Shown here in pieces: positions 1-13,100 of a stretch of DNA of 64,000 nucleotides. Origin of the DNA: Stichopus chloronotus (taxonomy: Eukaryota > Echinodermata > Holothuroidea > Aspidochirotida > Stichopodidae); assembly GCA_021234535.1 (NCBI GenBank), contig CM037842.1, forward strand, positions 27,242,308 through 27,306,307. The letters are read 5' to 3'. Under the pieces are notes generated by a model. It saw only the letters and a program-made list of their open reading frames with translations. It was not told where the DNA came from and made no database searches. Both the position numbers and the translations under genes were made by a program. Position 1 is the first letter of the stretch, and each line of letters begins with the position of its first letter.

Positions 1-1044
1 TGACATTGTAATGTGTACTACACAATGCACAAGTTAGTACAGTACAATATCTGTGCATTGATTATGTAGGATGTATGGAACATTTCAGATTATTTTCAGA
101 CCTATGAGGCACTCCAAATGTATTCGTAGGGCACATATGGCTTTACTGGCCTACATCTTATAATTGTGTGAGGTGAAATCAATGTTTTCTACCATTGCTG
201 CTAAGAGAGGTGACAATGTTGTGAAAACTTATGAGGCTTCTGGTCAGTTTTGGTGCTTTCAGTTGAAACTTTTCTTAAGTTTCTCTGCCGAGAAGATTTA
301 CAGCCCCCGGTACTTTAATTCAAATCTGCAACACAATGATTCGAAACTGTCTGATATACATAATTCTGGTCGGGGAAAGTTTGAGGGTTACCATAGTGAT
401 GTGTACTCTCTAAGTAATACAGTATTCTCAGTGGGAATAGTAGACATTAGCTATCTTCACTACTCGCACTTTAAGGGTTAACCTCAGATCAAAAGAGACA
501 AATTATCATCCTCGATACATGGAGAATTTCCTTGGGATGTGTCTGTGATAGTGTAATATACATGCATTCATTCATTTGTTCATTCATTTGCTAGTTTGTT
601 TTTTCAAAAGTGTTTGATTAAATTCTGTCACTTTCTGGTGATCTAGCACTAATACACAACAATGTGTATATGCAGTAGTTACGAATCACCTAACTTTAGA
701 GAAAAATCTATAGTAATGCCCACAGTATAGTACAATATAGCATAGTACATCAGGGAATATTTTGTTCAGTATGACATTGCAATATATATGCTACACAGAC
801 TGGCTAAATTACTACCCAATGAAACATGAGTAGCAACTTTTTGTTAGCATAATCATGCCATTTGCTACAATGGTTTCCCAAAGTCCTAAAAAATCTCCAA
901 AACTGTCGTACAAAATTTAAACAATAAATTACTCCCTGCAAAATATGTTGAATGTGTAAGTACAGTATTAAAAATTAACAGTTAAGATTTTGTATGGTGG
1001 GTGATCACACGACAACATTTTTTCTTTTTACAATCTTTTCGTAG
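1..1044. other. intron sequence before the first visible SLC37 exon
   Basis: AT-rich single-copy-looking sequence. I searched it for the upstream SLC37 helix (the YHxSRKP-type motif) and found none. The 105-codon open frame at 164-481 has no recognisable features. Confidence 0.5.
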
Positions 1045-1123
1045 ATGAGGAAAATTATGAACACCTGCTCGGAGCACTGGACTATGCTTATCTGTTTGCA
1101 TATGCTTTGGGAATGTTTTGCAG
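1045..1123 (+). CDS. SLC37A2: SLC37-like exon 1 of those visible
   Basis: Acceptor TTTTCGTAG, then two bases completing a codon, then [19 protein letters not shown] and ALGMFC, then CAG|GTATGT. It aligns with the family segment LFGALDTAFLFFYAIGMF, the second membrane helix. It begins with the last two bases of a codon and ends two bases into one, so at least one upstream coding exon lies before the window. Confidence 0.85.
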
Positions 1124-4100
1124 GTATGTAACTAGATGCAAATTTGTGACGACTTCAAGATCAACAAACTGTATTTTAGTCAACCTCAAATGCAGGTTGC
1201 TGTTTGGGGTTAAAACCATAGGTTCAGGTAGCTAGCCATACGTCCAGAAACAGTTTCACAAAAGCATAGCTTGTACAGTAGTTGACTTTCCAGGCTCTGC
1301 AGGGAGGATACAAATAGCTGTGTGTCTAAATCCTGAGTGCAGGAGTGGTATCTGTTGCAGAAGTGATATGTTGAATGGGAAAGGAAGTCTTTGGAAGTTA
1401 TCTTTCTAAGATTCAAATCTCCAACATGAGAAGAGAAAATCAGCGATAAGCCATTTTTGGAGTACAATTTCACTATCTTGAAATGAAAAAGTAGTTCCGG
1501 TTTACGTATCAGTCTTCAAGGTAAAACAAACAAATTTGCAAAAAAGAAGAAAAGAAAAACCAAGGACGGTGGCCAAAATGAAATAGCTCTCAAGCTTATG
1601 ACACATCACTGATAAGCTGCTTCAATGAAAGCAATGAAAATGCCTTGTTTTGAAACCAAAATATTAAAGTACATTGTTCAGGGGCTCTTAGTTAACTAGA
1701 GACATTGCAAAAATCAAGATGGCTGTCAGGTGGAAAATGGCTGACATCATAATGATACATCGGTAATGAGCAATGTTGAGAATAATTAAAAAACAGATTG
1801 AAGTGAAGCAAGTGACATTAAAATGCTCCGTCCCTGTGAGAGATGCTGTCTTGCAGTAAATTTGTAACAGGCACCCTGCAGAATGCAATCAACACCAAGA
1901 TGGTTACCAAATGTAGAATGTCCACCAGCATTATAGCACATATAATATTAATATTAAGTCATGTTCACTGCCATTAAATTATCTCATTGGAAAACAGTGA
2001 TACAAATTGGTGAATATGCGGGAGAGATGAAAATTTAATGACACAGAAAAATATTATCACAAAAGGAGTGAAGTATTCAAGCAAACACCAATATGGACCC
2101 CAAATACATCTTACGGTATTATAATTTTTACGTTCAATAATGTCAGAGCATGTAAAACCTAAATATTATATATGATAATTTCTCTCTGTTGTTAAGGTCC
2201 TTTTAGTTTCATTACAAAGTGACTTTCTAGATGTACAAAATCAGATGAAGATATAGAAAATGAAAATTTGAGGTACGGTAGGTGGTTGAGCCATTACTCA
2301 GCTGTAGCAGAGTAACATAGAGCTTAATTGAACTTTTTAGATAAAGTGCCTATTGTAAACATGAGCTTGATGGATGTTGTCATAAGTGAAATAGATTCCT
2401 TTTTAAGTGAAAAGGAACCCCTCATCCAGTTTTCACCCTTTCCGCACTTTGTTGCATTAGTGTTTAATCGACTGTCTTCATTGTCATTTTCTGTATCTTG
2501 GTGACCACTTTGCATAATTTGACAGCCATCTCAGATTTTACTGTGGTTTGATCAGCATATAGGCAAAGTTATCACATGGTAGCATCTTTATCTGGCCAGT
2601 GCATTTCCATGTCATTTTAATTTTTAACATCATTTGTTAGTGCTCAACTACAATGTTATCCTGGCAGTCCATTTTGTATTTGGCAGTCATCTTTTTATTT
2701 TTTTTAATTCTACTTATTAGTGTATTTACATGTCATAACGCGCAGTACTCCAAAAGTATTCGAGTTGTGGCAGCCATTTTGTTTTTGACAGCCATTTTGG
2801 AGTTTATTAAAATAATTTTGATAACATTAACCCACCTGAAAAATGAATTGTAATGAAATTTGTGCCAAGTTTAGTTGATGTTAATTTTTTTTTCAAAGAA
2901 GCTTATTGCTGATTTCTTGCAATCATGATCAACCGTTTCGAATATCGATGCCATCTTGGACTTTGGACCAAAACTGAGATAACCTAATCAGAATTCGACG
3001 AAAATGCAAAAATGCCACCTTTGTGCCAGAGTTCATGCTTTTTGCCCCATGTGTGCCATTTTGTTCACCATTTGCCACGACTATTGTGGTACATATCACA
3101 TGCAAAATGAAAAGAATCAGCTATGTTCATAGACAGCATGTTGGAAAGAAAACAAAAAGAAAAAATAGAAACCTCACTTTGAAAACCACAGCGTCATTTT
3201 TTGTAAATTACCATTTTTTGGTCCAAGTGAAATGTTGGTGTAGAAGCTTGGTTCCTAGAGAGGTGGTCACTTGTTTCAACCTCTTGATTCTGAAGTGCTT
3301 ATTTTCAATCATGTACAGTATTTGTCAACACTGTATATTTATTTCCAGTTATATCGGTGTGGTTTCATTCAATATCTGCTTTGCCTGGTAGTTAGTCTGT
3401 GTATCGATTTTAACGTTGACAGCGGTCACATAGCCGAGAGGATGGATCTCCGGTACTTTCTCACTCTGGGGATGTTGCTGAGTGGCTTGTTTACAGCAGC
3501 TATGGGCTTTGCATATTTCTCTCAGATTCATGAATATGCCTACTTCCTGTCTGTGCAGGTAAGCCTTTGTATGAGCTATGGTCACTCTTTGTTTCATGGT
3601 ACTGGTCGTGACCAGTAGTGAGTCGGTAACAGTGGTGACCAAATATCAGACCTGAGAAGTCATTGAGGATGAACAGTTGGAAAATTCCCCCCGAAAGACG
3701 AAGCAGAAAAAGATCTCAAATGTATTCAAACTGGAAACCTTGAAATGTATCATGGGTTGATCAAATGTTATAAAAAATAGTTACTAACATACAGTATGAA
3801 GTGTTTGCACTTTTGTTTTAGTTTAGTACCAGTTGCCTGAGTTTGCAGAAGGGTGAACTCCCTGTGTTTAACAGGAGTTTGCCACAATTTCAAGCATATC
3901 AGTCAGGTTACCTTCAATGTTTTCTTCCTCCAACAGTCTTCTCTGAAGTTCTTTTTAACTTTCTAAAGCTATCCTTAAGATTCAAACCAAAAACTTTAAA
4001 TTTTTTTCATGTTTGTGGGGCATTCTACAGATGCACCTGCATGCTGATTGTTGTACGCCTTTAACGGTTTGAGAATCAACAAAGCCTTACGTTCAAAGAT

Positions 4101-7100
4101 TCTGAACATTGTCTCTGACTTTAGAGTACAGTTTGGATGTCGTTGTGTGTGTGTGGAGGATAAATTTGGATCCCTGCTAACACCACCTCTCTCACTTTCA
4201 TCATGTCTTGGGAAATATGGATGCAGAGGCATTGTACCCACCTTTGACCCAACTGATTCCATTCTCTGTCAGGTTATTAGGAATGCCTCTAGAATCTTGC
4301 CATTGTTTTCACAAGAAGGAATCAATGCCAATCTGTACGAAGTATCATGCCAACACAGAATATATGCGGTTAGTCGTTTGTGACGAAGGTAGATAAATCT
4401 TTTCAGATAAACGCCTATTGATAAGGTTGGTTTAGGCAGTGAAACAACAGGGTAGGCCACCTCACTATTCACAGTACATTTGTTGCATTGCAAAGGTCAC
4501 AGGATTTTGTGAAATCTATACTGCTTCAGTTCACCGTGGTTACCATAGTTTACCTAGTTTACATAGTGTAGCACCATGGAGAAAGATGTAAGAACTAGAG
4601 TGTAGACACCCTTAACCAGCTGTGATTGCTTGGAGCTATTCTATCACAGCGAAGCTATGGTAATGAGTCTTTATACCAATCCAGACAAGCTGTTGGTAGG
4701 TAAACACATTGCCGTGCTTTGCCCAGGTTATTGTGCACACCCATAGGATCACACCAACTGTTTTGTGTCCGCTGTGTACAGGTCGCCGCCTCTAGTTCTT
4801 ACGTCCTTCTCCACGTGTAGCATTTTCTCGTTACTCGATATCTACAGTCAATCGTCCCTTTCGATGAATGCAAGTCAAAACTATCGCACCGAGTCATGAA
4901 GATAGTAAAATCAGTGACTGTACTTTCAATGGCGCCTTTCTTAAAATTGTAACAGTGACATAATTACTTCCAACTGACTTGTATTCCTTAAGCAGTATGC
5001 TTCATAAAATTTCACCATTAAAATGTACAGACGCAATTAGCGACTTCGTCACTACTGCACTTATGCAAATATGCCTACCAGCCACTGTGCCAGACATCCT
5101 TGGAAAGTCCTGATAGCTGTGTTGCTTTTAATGAAGAAAGATTAAAGAGGCGATGACATGTTTACGAAACACTTACATGCCACTCGTACTTGGTAGAACA
5201 TATCCTTCTAAAACAGTAATTTTTTTATGGAGGCCTCACCATGTAACTCTAGATTATCTTAGAGGGAGTTGTTGCTAACTGGTTGTAATGAAGATAACAA
5301 CCAGACTGTAATGAGGTATGACCCAGTACACACATCTCCTGGCCTCCCAGAGTCCGAACACACTCTGTGTGCACTCAAGCATGTGGGATGTGCAGGGAGC
5401 TTAATGAGAAGCACTGTGAAGCTTTGTGGCCCTAAGATGATCTAGGGTTAGATTTGTAAGGCTTCCCTAACTTTGCATAGATTTGCATGCAATGTGGGAC
5501 TAAAATATCACAGTGCTGGACCAGAAAAATCCCCTACCCCACTTTGGCTAACCTCTGACATCATCCAGTGTCAATATAGGAGTGATTCTTACCTGTTCGA
5601 TCATGTTGAAATATATTTTGGGATATGTATGGAGATGTAAGTGGCAGATGCTTGTTTGGTCATGGATGCGCAGCTCTGCACAGAGTGGTATGTAATTCAC
5701 AGCATACTGGCTACATAATCCATACATACTAGCTGCATAATCTACAGCATACCAGCTGCATAATCTACAGCATACTGTCTGTGTAATCTACAGCATACTG
5801 GTTAGGTAATATACAGCGTACTGGCTGCATAATCTACAGAATACTGGCTACGTATTCTACAGAATACTGTCTGTGTAATCTACTGCATACTGTCTGTGTA
5901 GCCTACAGGATACTGGCTACGTAATCTGCAGCATACTGGCTATGTAATCTACAACATACTGGCTATGTAGCCTACAGCACACTGGCTATGTAATCTACAG
6001 CATACCGGCTATGTAATCTACTGCATACTTGTTACATAATCTACAGCATACTGACTACGTAATCTACAGCATAGTGACTACGTAATCTACAGCATACTGT
6101 CTGTGTATTCTATACTATACTGGATATGTAATCCACAGCATACTGGTTATGTAATCTACAACATACTGGCTATATAATCTACAGTGCACTGGCTATGTAG
6201 TCTATAGTATACCGGCTATATAATCTACAGCATACTGGCTATGTAATCTACAGCATACTGGCTATGTAATCTACAGCATACTGGCTACATAATCTGCAGC
6301 ATACTGGTCACACTACAGGAGCCTGTGAAGGTGATTGTTTAATTCATGAATGGAATCCTGTTATGATATCATAATTCGCCTCGTCCAGAAATTCCTTTTC
6401 AGATGTGGAGTTTAACATTGTGAATCTTTGATTGCATAAAATTGATTGAACAAAGACAGTTTGCTACCAGTTTCTTGACACTGTATGTAGAGAAAGTGAT
6501 GCCTGTTGGGTGCTATTCTACATGTCATGACAATTTTTATAAGTGTAATTACTTATTTTGCCTGTATAATTTTCTGCCGATTGGTTTTGTTTTGTTTCTT
6601 GTTACCAGATCGTAGGAGGAATATTCCAAGCTACTGGATGGCCAAGTGTGGTTGCTGTTGTTGCCAATTGGTTTGGGAAGGGAAGGTAAGACAGTAACTG
6701 ATTTTGGTTCCTCGCATCAGCTAAGGAACCCATGCAGTCAGGTTGGCGTGTGCATGCGTGTCAGTGAAACTTGCTTCAGTATGCTCCAACTCAGTACGGG
6801 GAAAGTTGGGTGAAAGTCAAACTTGTTATGTATACTATTTTGAAGGTGTGCCAAGTGGACCATTTTATGAAATCATGCTCTTTGGCGTATTTTGCTTTAC
6901 GATGTGAAATGTTTGTCAAATTAGCATTGAAAGACTGTAGTGGAACCTGGGATGTACAAATTTTTAGGGTCCAAGGTCCAAATGGGCCATGTGGACCATT
7001 TTATGAAATCATTCAAAATGCATCCTCTCCTACAGATTGCATGATATTAAATGTTAATTGTGTCACATTACTACTATGGTAGTGGTTTCTTCAGGTTGTT

Positions 7101-10100
7101 CAAGATTATTGGTCCCATATCGACCATACGGACCATTTAGTAAAATCATGCAAAATGCTAACAATGTGTAAGGTTTGTCAAATTAGCATTGTGATAGTGG
7201 AACCCTTTACAGTGTTCAACATTTGTGGGTCCAACTGTCGACAGTTTCCATTTACTGGGTGTGAAACTTGACTGACTGACTATGCTTATTACTAGCAATT
7301 GCAACAGGATTGTATCCCATCACTCGAAACTCTTCACAAATCAACTGTACGTGCCCCGTTAAATGCTGATGTGTATTCTTAATATGCTTTTATTAAAAAA
7401 TGTCTATTGTTTTAAATGAACGCCTTCACACCATCGTAGTCACATTTGGCAACAGATTGGCCCTTCGTCTAAATTCTCTCACCGATTGCAAAGAAGGCTT
7501 CTCCTCATTAGTGTAACCACATAACCAAAGGGCAAGGGACACAGAGGTTGGTGGCATCACACCAATATTAAAGGGGAAATCAGAAGTTCATTTTCAGTCA
7601 CAAGTTTCACTAAAATTCCCCACCGGTATAGCCGTAAACATTCGGTTATGCTTATTCATATAACGTCATCTCAGTCTTACGCTGTGATTGGTCATCGTAT
7701 AGAGGAGACTGTCTTGTCTTGTACATGAAGGTTTAGTTTTTGTACCCGACAAATATTAGGAGTTCTCATTCAACAGTAATGAACGCAATAATTACCGTTT
7801 TCTACCTTCAAACACCTCCCCAACATCTCTATATTTTGGTGAACAATCAGTTTAGAAAGAAAAATCGACTTAAGGTGAATTTTCTCAGTCAAACCCTGAT
7901 TTCCTCTTTAACTTAAACTTATTCACAAACAATCCATCTAGACGTGGGTTGAAACTGTTTGCTTTTAAGGAAAAAGATCAATTCTTGTATATCGAATGAC
8001 GTAAGCATGAAGAGGCAAAGATGACCTGATGCGACCTTCATGTGGTGTGTTCACTTTGTATGATTCGCCTGCTGCGTGGTACAGCTAGTGGCTTCTACGT
8101 TACACAGTAAATATCAAATGCATTTTATTGTTCTGCAGATGATTTTATTGTCTCGTAGCTGCAAGATTAAGACTGTCCTTGACTGATTGTTCAACAATGG
8201 AATCTTTTGAAAAATATCACTTTGGTAGGAAGGAAGTAAAAAAAAATAAAAATAGAGACTGCAAGTTGTAAGCCTTATGCTGTTGTTTGAAATTAGTTGT
8301 CTTTAATTTTATTCAAACTATAGCAATGTTTATGACTGTCTGTTGACGGTGAATAATTGTAGCAAACATCAGAAGCTGAGTGCCAGTTCAAATTTATTTC
8401 TCAACTTGTAGGGTCCAATATTTTATGGGGAATTATTATGTGATTGAAATGTAATGTGATATCCTACACAGGGAGGATTAATCCTTCAGTAAAATATGAA
8501 GGGATAAACTGGCTGTTTATATAGGGGAAGGGGGCAGAGTATATATCCCATACTCCCTATCAAGTGTTTTATCTTACGAATGAATGTTTATCAAACAAAA
8601 CTTCAGTCTTAATCTTACGTACAAAGAGTTAAACATACTGTACATATGAATGGTTTATTCTACGTATGAAAGGTTCATCCTACATGTACATACTATATGG
8701 AGGGTTGACCTCACCATATGGAGGGTTGATCCTACATAACTATGTGGAGGGTTGACGGCCTTCACACTGTATGGAGGGTTGATCCTACATACTGTGTGGA
8801 GGGTTGATCCTACATACTATGTGGAGGGTTGATCCTACATACTGTGTGGAGGGTTGATCCTACATACTGTGTGGAGGGTTGGTCCTACACACTGTGTGGA
8901 GGGTTGATCCTACATACTGTGTGGAGGGCTGATCCTACATACTGTGTGGAGGGTTGATCCTAGGTATGAGGAGTTATGGTTGACCCTGCATATGAAGGGT
9001 GGATCCTACATTTGAAGGATTAATCCTATAAAGGGTTTATCCTGCATATGAAGGGTCAATCCTGCATACTGTATGTGAAGGCTGAAACCTACATACAGGT
9101 TGATCCTTCATATAATGGTATATGAAGGACCTATTCTTCATGTGAAAGGTTAACTGTTTATCCTTCTGCATGTATGGGTCATTTGAATATCTCACAGTAC
9201 CTAGAATATGTTTATCTTACAATACATATTGATGGTTTATCTTACATGTACAGTAAAGGGTGTCATTTCACATAACAAAAGGTGTTATCGTACACACAAA
9301 GAGGTACATATATCTGGTATTCTAAGGGTGCATACCCTACATGTTCGTTTTGTATTTTTTTTTATATCAGTGATGCCAATGGTCTGGTCTTCATAGTCAT
9401 GTTGTCTCTCTTGCACTAGGCGTGGTCTCATCATGGGTATCTGGAACAGTCACACCAGTGTTCGGCAATATTCTAGGTTCTATAGTTGCTGGTGCCTTTG
9501 TCGACTTTGCCTGGGGTTGGTCTTTTATCGTTCCTGGTCTGATCATAGCTGCTATGGGTCTTCTGGTCTTCTTCTTCCTGGTCGTCTGTAAGTTTCTCCT
9601 TGTTTGTAATTTCAAAGAAATTGTAACACTCCCTTCAAGACTTAAAGACCCTTCAGACTTTCCACTCCTGGAGAAAATTGATCCTTAAGACTTCCTATGT
9701 TTAGAGTGGTGAGTTGATCCTTAAACACCGTGCCAAACTTTTTGCATCATCCTCTGCAATTGTACTGGGATAAATCCCACGCTGTTCTCAGGAATATTAC
9801 AGTATTGCCAGTGTAATTAGGAACAGTAGAATTCCCTAACAACCTGTCTACGAGTGTCCACAAGAACTGTGGCCCATAATTTTTGAGCCTGCAACAACGG
9901 CATCACCAGCGGGATGTTGTAATACATGAAGTGTATGTGACAGGTAGATCTTCAAAAGGGAAGACACGTCATCATTCCCAGTCTAAACCTGGTACTAACA
10001 TTGTTGACAAGGCTGAGGTTGGCGTGAGGCTAGAAATCAAGAGGAGGATTTAGCCATCAGGCGACAAAAGGCTTCTTTATGTTTCACCCGGGAAAATGGC

Positions 10101-13100
10101 CTTTTCCCGGGGAACTTTGACTGAACGAGCCTGTCGAATTATAGCGGCATGGGGTTGACGCTACAGCTCAGTGTTATGTTACTGATAGGCCTTAAAATGG
10201 GGTTACAGTATTTAAGCAAGGTAAAGAACAGTAGAAAGTTACAATCCTTGTTTACTTCATGATAAATATACACATAATGAAAGACATGTGACGTCAAGTT
10301 CAAAAAACGTTTTGGGGAACTGAGGACTTTGGTAAACTTTGCCAAAGTAGTTTAGACAGGTCTACTGGGTCCTATGAGTTGCCTTTACATATTCATACCA
10401 CAACAGGTGAACATTGTAAGTTAAAAGTAGCGCTACGCAAACACAAAGCTTGCACAACACAGGAAATTCCTTTGGTATAGTTCCTACTTTCCTCCTCTCT
10501 GTGTCAATGTAAATGGAAGTTTAATACCAATAACGTCATCTTGTTACACCCTTAGGGCTTTCTTAGCCTGATTTTTAATTTTTTTTTTTTGTTTTTCCTT
10601 TTAATTTTTTTTTTTTACATAGTAGGATGTTTTTGTAGTAGCTCCTTGTGAATATTCATATCCATTCCCATCCGTCTGTTTATTTCATGTAACGGTGATC
10701 GACTGCTATGCTTTCTTGTAGAATCTGAATTTTGTAGGACCAACAAAAATGTTGAGACAATTTTCCTATTCAAATATGTGGAAGATGAGTGCATAGTTCT
10801 CTTTCAGATTTTGTGACAGGTTAATCTTTTCCCGTTCTTTCTTTCACCTAAAACACTGGCAACAATGATAGATGACGAGGCAATTGCCTGTAACAACTCA
10901 TACTCCAGCTTTAACCATCCTCATATTTGACAGCCAGGTATTGCCGTCAGCATCATTAAATGCTCCTGACATGTGATTGTCTGATGTCTGATTCAATTCA
11001 TTGACAAAAATATGGGCATAAAAAATGTTGAAATAGTTCATTTTTGTAGTTGTGTTTGTAATTTCCACACCATGCTTTAGAATATCAGTCCCGTTTTCCA
11101 CAATCATTTCAAAATATCGATAAAAGTAGCAATTACTATTTCTTTTCCTTTTTTTTTCATGGATAAAGATCCTTCGGATGTAGGTTGTCCTCCTCCAGTC
11201 CAGAAGAACCAGGTAAGCAATTAAGAGTCAGTGCGACAAACACCCTGAATGACCGATTTCAGAGTAAAGATCACAGACATTGTCAGTCACCAATCACACA
11301 GAGTCAGTTTAACAAGTGCCCTGAATGAGCAAGTTACAGTTATCGTCAGAGACACACTAAGTGCACAGGTTTTATGTTACTACCAGCATGTGTGAACAAT
11401 TAAAGGAGAAGGAAACCCTGGGAACATGTTTATCAAAATGAAGCAGAAGTGGTTGACAAACAACTTCCCAAAGTTTCATTCAGAAATATTGTTTCCTATC
11501 CAAGTTACACACTTTTGAAATTCAGAGAAGGGTGTTGCCATTTTTGTCCAAGTTGAATGTAAACCAACTTGAGTAAGTCGAATAATGATGTCACATAACC
11601 ACAGATAGCAGGAATTTTAATGCATTTCTTTGTTTTCTTTACCTAAAATTGTTACAAATCGACTTACACTTGTACATATTTTGTGTTGAATTACTTAGGT
11701 GTATCATGCAATAGTCAATTCATTAATACTCTGATTTGAATCTATGCATGCCTGTTAAAAATATATTGACAGTAACATATAAAGTAAAACAAAAGCTTTT
11801 CCAATCACACGTGGTCCAGTGATGTCATCACAATCTTAAAATGGCAGCTTCCTGATTAATTTTTATGAACTTTCAAATTGCAATATCTTGGAAAGTAAGC
11901 AACATATTTGAATGAAATTTGGTAATGGTGTTCATCAAATGTTAGTCTCCCATTTAATTGTGTCAAATGTCCTGACTTTCCTTCTCCTTTAAGAATTATG
12001 TTTTGCAAACACCCTGAATGAACAATTTTTGTTACTGTCCCAAACACCCCCGAACAAGTAAGCTTAAGTGTCACCCACACTTTCAGGCTTGTAATTTAGA
12101 GTTGATGAGAGCTTGTTGGAGTTAGTGCCCCAAAATACTGAATGGACAGTTCAAGTCTATATTCTAAGCCTCCTGAGTGAGCTATTTAGGTAACTATTTG
12201 TAGTCTATGTTGCCTTCTATGTGAGGGCGCTATTTGGAAATCACAGGTTCCCTGATTGAATGATGTATTCGGAGATGACATTGTAAGCGACATTAATGAG
12301 CTATTTTGACTTATAATGCTGGAAGCTCCCTGAGTGAGCTATTTGAAATTATGTTGCAAACTCCCTGGGTGAGGAGCTGTGTGGAGTTCATGTTGCCAGC
12401 TACATGAATGAGCTATTTGAATTAACATTGGGAGCTCCCTGAGCGAGCTGTCAGGAGTTTGTCTTTCAAGCTACCTGATTGAGCTGTTTAGAGTTCATGT
12501 GGAAAGCCTGTTGAGTGAGCGTTATTTTGTTGTTTAATTTGCATGTTACCTTTGTAAGCTCTTTGGAGTTTGCACTGCTAGCTACCAGGGTGAGCTATGT
12601 TTACTTGATCCATGTATAAATATCTTTAAATTTACATCATTCCAAACTTACCTGTCTCCATCTAACTTATGCACCGAGAGTCAATCCCCGACCTCCTGGA
12701 GGACTCCGGTACCGAGGAGGACGACCCCACTACGAGAGGTGCAACCCTCCCGCCGGAACTGGTGGCGTCTGCGATCCAGGTGATCAACACCCACCTTGGA
12801 TTCCAAGACACCCTCTTCGATATCGACATGGCCACTAGATCGGGCCTCAAATTCTCCTCAGTGTTCATGCTGATTGCCGAATGCCTGATGAAATTTCACA
12901 AGCAACTACCCGAAGACAAACTCCAGATGTCGCGGCGGGAAGTGGGCCACCTCTTACTTCTCCTAGGCCCCTTAGCCAGGCTGGTGTTCGACCAATTCTC
13001 AAAGGTGGCTATCCGCATGATCATGGCCAGAAGAAGCAATGTTCTTTCCTCCATCCACTGGCCCTCCAAGGCAACCAGGGATCACATGCAGAAGCTACCC

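Noticed and set aside
3023..3391. 122-codon + strand frame before SLC37 exon 2
   Set aside because: No family features; it overlaps intron sequence and the exon 2 acceptor region in the wrong frame.
5690..6315. Regular ~23-bp repeats as a CRISPR array
   Set aside because: The units are head to tail with no unique spacers, in intron-rich eukaryotic DNA; this is a minisatellite.
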